From: an uncultured Dorea sp.
GTDB lineage: Bacteria > Bacillota > Clostridia > Lachnospirales > Lachnospiraceae
DNA length: 9,653 nucleotides
Reading direction: 5' to 3'
Assembly (NCBI GenBank): GCA_934295165.1
Contig: CAKRAT010000072.1
Span: 1 to 9,653 of the forward strand
Notes under the pieces: generated by a model
Database searches by the model: none
What the model saw: the letters and a program-made list of their open reading frames with translations, nothing else
Told to the model about the DNA's origin: nothing
Program-made: the position numbers and the translations under genes
Shown: positions 6,702-9,653 of the stretch, piece by piece
Numbering within the stretch: position 1 is the stretch's first letter
How the letters are laid out: every line of letters starts with the position of its first letter

Positions 6702-7007
6702 TTTTCTTATTGCCTGATGGCTAATCGAAAGGTAGCATATAACGGACAAAATGGTAAGAATCGCTCTGTCACATAACCGACAGCAGCATTTTTTTGCCTC
6801 CTCATAAGGCGGTTCATAAATGTTTTCTGACATATACGTGACTGCAGCCTTTACCGATTTAACCAAAAGTCTGTCATCATAAATACCACCCACAATTTTC
6901 TCACGATAATAAATAATATATTCGCCCATCATAGTTCGATAGGTAATCTCCTCTAAATCAGATAATTGTTCTAATATAAATTGTAAATACTCTTTACTGG
7001 ATGCCAT
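6426..7007 (-). pseudogene. Chimeric ORF: TfoX_N domain N-terminus joined to a ClpP C-terminus
   Basis: The open frame is 193 codons but is two unrelated gene fragments. Residues 1-73 (7007-6789) match the TfoX N-terminal domain: MASSKEYLQFILEQLSDLEE, TYRTMMGEYIIYYR-x-K-IVGGIYDDRLL, ending PPYEEAKK. At this point there is an A7 tract (6789-6795). With one more A the frame would go on MLLS..., as TfoX_N proteins do (A-K-x-MLLV), but it would stop a few codons later, so the domain is truncated as well as frameshifted. Residues 74-102 match nothing I know. From about 103 the frame is ClpP. AAGGAG lies about 7 bases before the ATG. The hybrid could still be translated, but neither half is complete. 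Confidence 0.7.
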
Positions 7008-7069
7008 ATATTTTCTCCTTAGATTTTTAACCGGATAAAACTGCGTCTATTGGAATTTCCTACTAATTT

Positions 7070-7249
7070 TTATTGAATGATGCTGAATACACAGGTGTAA
7101 CCTTTTTCATTAATAACCATAAATTTTAAATATACCAATATGTACGCTGCTAATAATGTTGCGACTGCTCCCGCAATGCAAAACACACCTGACTGACCAT
7201 TAGTCAATCGATCACGGTAGATATCTACCTGAATCCCGATGATTCCCAT
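7070..7249 (-). pseudogene. Unidentified membrane protein fragment
   Basis: From the ATG at 7249 the frame gives 59 residues: MGIIGIQVDIYRDRLTNGQS, then a hydrophobic helix at about 21-44 (AGAVATLLAAYILVYL) and a short tail ending FSIIQ. The frame is open and coding-like further upstream to about 7300 (QQGAHLVVAFFFHAFKKIKS), exactly where the TetR match in the other frame stops, which suggests the C-terminal end of a larger membrane protein, perhaps a permease, fused to the truncated regulator. No clear ribosome binding site precedes the ATG. Family not recognised. Confidence 0.4.
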
Positions 7250-7254
7250 AGACT

Positions 7255-7590
7255 TTATCTTCTTAAAAGCATGAAAGAAAAATGCAACAACCAGATGTGC
7301 CCCTTGCTGTATTCCGCAAAATCATACAGTAATACTGTCTCATACTTTTCAGGCATTTTCTCTTTATCCTCTTCCGGCATATCATATTCTACTGCCTGTT
7401 CGCCATCCTGCTGCTCCATACGCTGTACAATACAGTCAAAAATATCTCTTTTCCTTTTGTAATGACGGTATAATGCCCCTTTTGTCATATCAAGTTCTCC
7501 TGCTATCTGGCTAACGGAGAAAGCCTCGTAACCATCTCTGGCAAACAAATGCAGTGCCACAATTAATATTTCCTCTTTCCTATTACTCAT
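7255..7590 (-). pseudogene. TetR-family transcriptional regulator, N-terminal part (truncated)
   Basis: The first ~50 residues are a textbook TetR DNA-binding domain: MSNRKEEILIVALHLFARDG followed by YEAFSVSQIAGELDMTKGALYRHYKRKRDIF, with the helix-turn-helix at about 25-45. A start of the ligand domain follows (EYDMPEEDKEKMPEKYE, LYDFAEYSKG). From residue 97 (about 7302) the sequence HIWLLHFSFMLLRR is unlike the family and the frame stops at 111, against 190-210 for complete members, so most of the effector/dimerisation domain is missing. The start at 7590 is preferred because GGAGG is 8 bases upstream; the frame runs further but through the operator region. Two palindromes just upstream suggest it once repressed itself. 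The C-terminal TetR remnant at 6165-6450 does not look like its missing half. Confidence 0.75.
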
Positions 7591-7611
7591 GTACATTTCC
7601 TCCAAAGTAAA

Positions 7612-7625
7612 TAAACGACCGTTTA
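7612..7625. promoter_or_regulatory. TetR operator-like palindrome, distal copy
   Basis: TAAACGACCGTTTA, an inverted repeat broken only at its central pair. It lies 21 bases before the regulator start codon (7590) and is a one-base variant of the perfect palindrome at 7641-7654, centre to centre 29 bases. Confidence 0.65.
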
Positions 7626-7640
7626 CATTTTCATCAACAG

Positions 7641-7654
7641 TAAACGATCGTTTA
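7641..7654. promoter_or_regulatory. TetR operator-like perfect palindrome
   Basis: TAAACGATCGTTTA is a perfect 14-base palindrome. It sits 2 bases downstream of the TTGACA box of the tetR promoter, between -35 and -10, where a bound repressor would block polymerase. Palindromes of this length immediately upstream of a TetR gene are normally its autoregulatory operator. Confidence 0.7.
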
Positions 7655-7656
7655 TT

Positions 7657-7662
7657 TGTCAA
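7657..7662 (-). promoter_or_regulatory. -35 box of the tetR promoter
   Basis: A perfect TTGACA on the minus strand, directly before the palindrome. No convincing TATAAT lies 16-18 bases downstream (the sequence there is TGTTGA/GTTGAT), so the -10 is weak or damaged. Confidence 0.45.
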
Positions 7663-7683
7663 GGCTTTTCTTTTTTGCTTATA

Positions 7684-7848
7684 TTATCTTTTTTTATAAA
7701 TCAACAGCTCTGGATTTTCACCATCCTTCTCATATGTACATACCAGAACAAAATCCATACTTGCCAGAATACCGAAGCACCTGTCTCCTCCAAATTCAGG
7801 CTCCAGTTGATTCCCCAGATAGGTTTTCTGATCATTAAGGAATTTCAC
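7684..7848 (-). CDS. Unidentified ORF, possibly a C-terminal remnant
   Basis: A 54-codon minus-strand frame, starting at a GTG or continuing from an in-frame stop eight codons further upstream. It reads KFLNDQKTYLGNQLEPEFGG, then CFGILASMDFVLVCTYEKDG and ends LLIYKKR. The alternation of beta-type and charged segments looks like real protein, but there is no good ribosome binding site at the GTG and I do not recognise the family. It lies between the tetR operators and the GC-rich mobile element end, so it may be the last part of a gene cut by element insertion. Confidence 0.35.
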   Translation of the reverse strand: MKFLNDQKTYLGNQLEPEFGGDRCFGILASMDFVLVCTYEKDGENPELLIYKKR

Positions 7849-7925
7849 TTTTTGTCCATTCTGTCAAGTGGTTTTGAGATATTTTTTGAAAAATCTCCAA
7901 AGTACATAGCTGTGCGTAAAGTCAA

Positions 7926-8084
7926 TCAGGCAACATCTGCTTCCTGCAAAGCCATTGCTTCTTTTGCAATCAGAGCCTTTACAAGCTCCTCCTGCGTGTG
8001 CTTTGCGTTCTCTGCGGGCATTGCATTGACAACGAAAATCGTGCCGCCGATTCTCTCCACAAAGCCGGTTTTCATATTCTCCAC
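7926..8084 (-). CDS. TnpW-like transposon-encoded small protein
   Basis: A 52-54 residue protein reading MKTGFVERIGGTIFVVNAMP and then HTQEELVKALIAKEA. The pattern (K/R)IG-x-T-x-(Y/F)-x-V-(x)n-E-(x)n-T followed by a short amphipathic helix is that of the TnpW family, small proteins of unknown function carried by Tn4451-like and Tn1549-like elements. GGAGG is 8 bases before a GTG at 8084, which I take as the start; an ATG at 8090 is only 2 bases from the same site. It follows ydbC on the same strand and is the last element gene before the GC content drops. Confidence 0.6.
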   Translation of the reverse strand: MENMKTGFVERIGGTIFVVNAMPAENAKHTQEELVKALIAKEAMALQEADVA

Positions 8085-8110
8085 GGTCATCACCTCCCTC
8101 CGTAGAAATA

Positions 8111-8134
8111 GGGGCGTCCGTTTCCGAACGCCCC
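8111..8134 (-). terminator. GC-rich hairpin between ydbC and the TnpW-like gene
   Basis: On the minus strand GGGGCGTTCG, a GAAA tetraloop and CGGACGCCCC form a 10-bp stem with one T-G wobble. It is followed by TATTTCT, not a full T run, so termination would be partial; it could tune expression between the two genes. Confidence 0.5.
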
Positions 8135-8153
8135 GTTACCAGCCGAAAAAGAA

Positions 8154-8381
8154 TTATTCCTTTTCATAGATTGCCTTCAGTGCGGCGTAAAGGTTTCTGC
8201 CCTCGTCCTCCGTGAGCGTGATACCCTTGCCGCAGCGTTCGTGGTTCGGATGCCACTCTCTGATGTCCAGCTTGTCGGCATTGCCGTTCCACGAAATGAA
8301 GTTGGCTTCCTTGGTGTAGCCTTTGCCATTCTCTCCGAGGACGGCGAGGGGCTTGGTAATCGTGCTTGTAATGTCTTTCAT
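8154..8381 (-). CDS. YdbC-type PC4 family single-stranded DNA-binding protein
   Basis: A 75-residue protein reading MKDITSTITKPLAVLGENGK and then WTKE-like GYTKEANFISWNGN, LDIREWHPNHERCGKGITLT and EDEGRNLYAALKAI. The repeated pattern (N/W)-x-K-E-(L/A)-N-x-(V/I)-SWNG, D-I-R-x-W, M/C-GKGITLT-E-x-E is that of the YdbC family, the bacterial relatives of transcriptional coactivator PC4 that form dimers and bind single-stranded DNA. On mobile elements they may assist DNA transfer or replication, but that is inference. The start is the ATG at 8381, with GGAGG 7 bases upstream. It lies 110 bases after mobV. Confidence 0.85.
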   Translation of the reverse strand: MKDITSTITKPLAVLGENGKGYTKEANFISWNGNADKLDIREWHPNHERCGKGITLTEDEGRNLYAALKAIYEKE

Positions 8382-8491
8382 TTTCGTACCTCCGTAATTC
8401 AAGTGTTGAAGAAGTTAAAAAGTCGGGATAGTAATGGAAGGGATTATCGTTCCCAGTCATTCCTGCCCCGACGGTGTTTGGATTGTTCTTT

Positions 8492-9653
8492 TCAGGCGGC
8501 TGCTCTGTCCTCCCGTTCCTTGCGTTCCTGTGCTTCCTTGATGCTGAAAAGCTCCTTGACCTTCTCCACAAAGATCTCCACCAGCTTCGGGAAGTGCTCC
8601 AGTGCCTGTAAAAACGGCTGGCATTTTTCTTTGAGCCGGTCATACCGTTCCTGTAATCGTTCCACGGCAGAGGACGCATTAAAATACTGCCTTTGATAGT
8701 AGGAAACGCTGCTTTTCAAATCTTGGATTTCGTTGCGGCTCGTGATACCTTCCTTGGCAAGTGCCGTGAGCTGCTGGTAATCGTCCTTGGAAACGGCAAT
8801 CTTGCCGGTGAGGGTTTTCTGTCCCATACCCTCAATCTCTGCCATTGTCTTGCGGACTTCGTGGGCAGGTTCATAGCGTACCTGCTCGGCTTCAATGCGT
8901 TCCTGAATGTCAGCAAGCCTTTCCTTATCCTTCTGAATTTGATAGTCAAGGCTGCTCAAATTCTCCACTGTGCTGCCCAATACGCCACGCTCAAAGCCGG
9001 TGAAGCCAGCCTCGGTCATATGCTCAAAGAGCTTGTCTTGCAGGACAGAATAGGACTTGCGGAACATCGGCTTTCCGTATTTGCTGATAACCTGCTGTCC
9101 GTTTTCGTCCAGCAGAGGGACGGTGTTCTTCCATTTCTTCGAGTGGGAAACTTGGTTGATGACCTCCTTGACCGTACCTCTCAGGGCTTCGTCCTTGCAG
9201 CGTTTCGACCACAGGATTTCTTTTCGGACGGTAGGGATTGCCACGATATGCAGGTGGTAGTGGTAGACCGGCTTGCCCAGTTCTTCGGACACCGCCTTGT
9301 TGATCTCATCGGCGTGCATAACCGCCGATACAATGTTGTCCTCGTCGTAAATCTCACAGCCGAAGCGGTAGGCTTCCTCGTAGAACTGCTTGGCATATTC
9401 GTAGCCGCCGTGTTCCTCAAAGTACCTTGTGTTCACATCAATGACCAGCTCATTAAAGACCGTTGCACCGGCTTTCTGTCCTCTTGTGGAGATTTTGCCC
9501 TCGTCAATGAGCCGCTGGAAATACTCGTTGTAGGTCAGACCGCCCGTGTCCTTGAAGTGAACATTGCGGGCAATTTGCTCGGTGTCCACATTGAGATTTG
9601 CGTAGCTTTCATTCTTGCGCTCATTGTGTCGCTCGGTTTTCTGCGCTCCCTCT
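8492..9653 (-). CDS. MobV/Pre-type relaxase (plasmid recombination protein), N-terminus beyond window
   Basis: The frame is open to the window edge; 386 codons are visible. It begins GAQKTERHNERKNESYANLN, matching the MobV motif I (HN-x-R) that follows the extreme N-terminus, so only about 15-25 residues are missing. Next come VHFKDTGGLTYNEYF, KISTRGQKAG, VFNELVIDVN and the histidine cluster VYHYHLHIVAIP (about 9230-9265), the metal-binding HxH motif of the relaxase, and then WSKRCKDEALRGTVKEVINQ. These enzymes nick one strand at oriT to start transfer. The last ~170 residues are highly charged, with heptad-like coiled coil (IQKDKERLADIQERIEAEQV), and the product ends DRAAA. No oriT can be placed within the window; it would be expected upstream of the gene, off the right edge. 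Confidence 0.92.
   Translation of the reverse strand, partial: EGAQKTERHNERKNESYANLNVDTEQIARNVHFKDTGGLTYNEYFQRLIDEGKISTRGQKAGATVFNELVIDVNTRYFEEHGGYEYAKQFYEEAYRFGCEIYDEDNIVSAVMHADEINKAVSEELGKPVYHYHLHIVAIPTVRKEILWSKRCKDEALRGTVKEVINQVSHSKKWKNTVPLLDENGQQVISKYGKPMFRKSYSVLQDKLFEHMTEAGFTGFERGVLGSTVENLSSLDYQIQKDKERLADIQERIEAEQVRYEPAHEVRKTMAEIEGMGQKTLTGKIAVSKDDYQQLTALAKEGITSRNEIQDLKSSVSYYQRQYFNASSAVERLQERYDRLKEKCQPFLQALEHFPKLVEIFVEKVKELFSIKEAQERKEREDRAAA

Larger units (their letters stand above)
7926..9653 (-). mobile_element. End of a mobilizable/conjugative element (mobV-ydbC-tnpW module)
   Basis: Three genes on the minus strand, MobV relaxase, PC4-type YdbC and a TnpW-like protein, are all typical of clostridial integrative elements, and the DNA is visibly richer in G and C than the chromosome to the left. 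The element continues past the right edge. The left boundary is near 7870-7925 but I cannot place an attachment site or target duplication; no integrase or recombinase is seen at this end. Confidence 0.7.

Noticed and set aside
7675..8169. 164-codon plus-strand frame
   Set aside because: It spans the element boundary and is antisense to the TnpW-like gene, the palindromes' neighbour ORF and the GC-rich hairpin; composition is of shadow type.
8164..8679. 171-codon minus-strand frame across ydbC and the mobV end
   Set aside because: It overlaps two well-supported genes in another frame and its translation is an arginine/serine-rich shadow.
1..9653. CRISPR array, tRNA or rRNA genes
   Set aside because: No regularly spaced direct repeats and no tRNA or rRNA signatures were seen on either strand.

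Overview
The window looks like chromosome from a gut Firmicute, most likely a member of the Lachnospiraceae, next to one end of a mobilizable or conjugative element. The evidence is AT-rich DNA with strong AGGAGG-type ribosome binding sites, a class I TPP riboswitch ahead of a short-form thiC, a Gram-positive type signal peptidase I, a fused acyl-CoA:acetate CoA-transferase, and the mobV / ydbC (PC4) / tnpW-type set common on clostridial mobile elements. No rRNA, tRNA or CRISPR array was seen.

Layout. Positions 1-1840 hold genes on the minus strand: the start of a MATE exporter (cut by the window edge), a C-terminal scrap that resembles citrate lyase beta subunit, signal peptidase I (GTG start), and a DUF1810 protein with its own promoter. 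From 1916 to 3801 the plus strand carries a promoter, a TPP riboswitch with an intrinsic terminator, an unusually long leader and thiC. A strong hairpin at 3873-3936 separates thiC from the convergent CoA-transferase gene (3968-5479, minus).

From about 5532 to 7590 lies the strangest part: about 2 kb packed with incomplete genes, all on the minus strand. They are the N-terminal half of a GNAT acetyltransferase, a 52-residue membrane ORF overlapping its start, the first part of a cysteine-rich KTR protein, the C-terminal half of one TetR regulator, the C-terminal part of a ClpP, the first 73 residues of a TfoX_N protein fused in frame to that ClpP scrap, an unidentified membrane fragment, and the N-terminal half of a second TetR regulator that still has its operator-like palindromes. 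Several junctions fall where one homology stops and the next begins, so the region reads as a deletion/recombination scar rather than a working operon.

From about 7926 to the right edge the DNA becomes visibly GC-richer. It carries a TnpW-like small protein, a YdbC/PC4 DNA-binding protein and most of a MobV relaxase, all read leftward. This is probably the end of an integrated mobile element, and the scrap region beside it is plausibly the product of repeated insertion and excision at that site. Among the intact genes, thiC (HMP-P synthesis, TPP-controlled), the CoA-transferase (short-chain acyl-CoA fermentation) and signal peptidase I (secretion) are ordinary housekeeping or metabolic functions. 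Family assignments come from motif recognition by eye and were not checked against databases.
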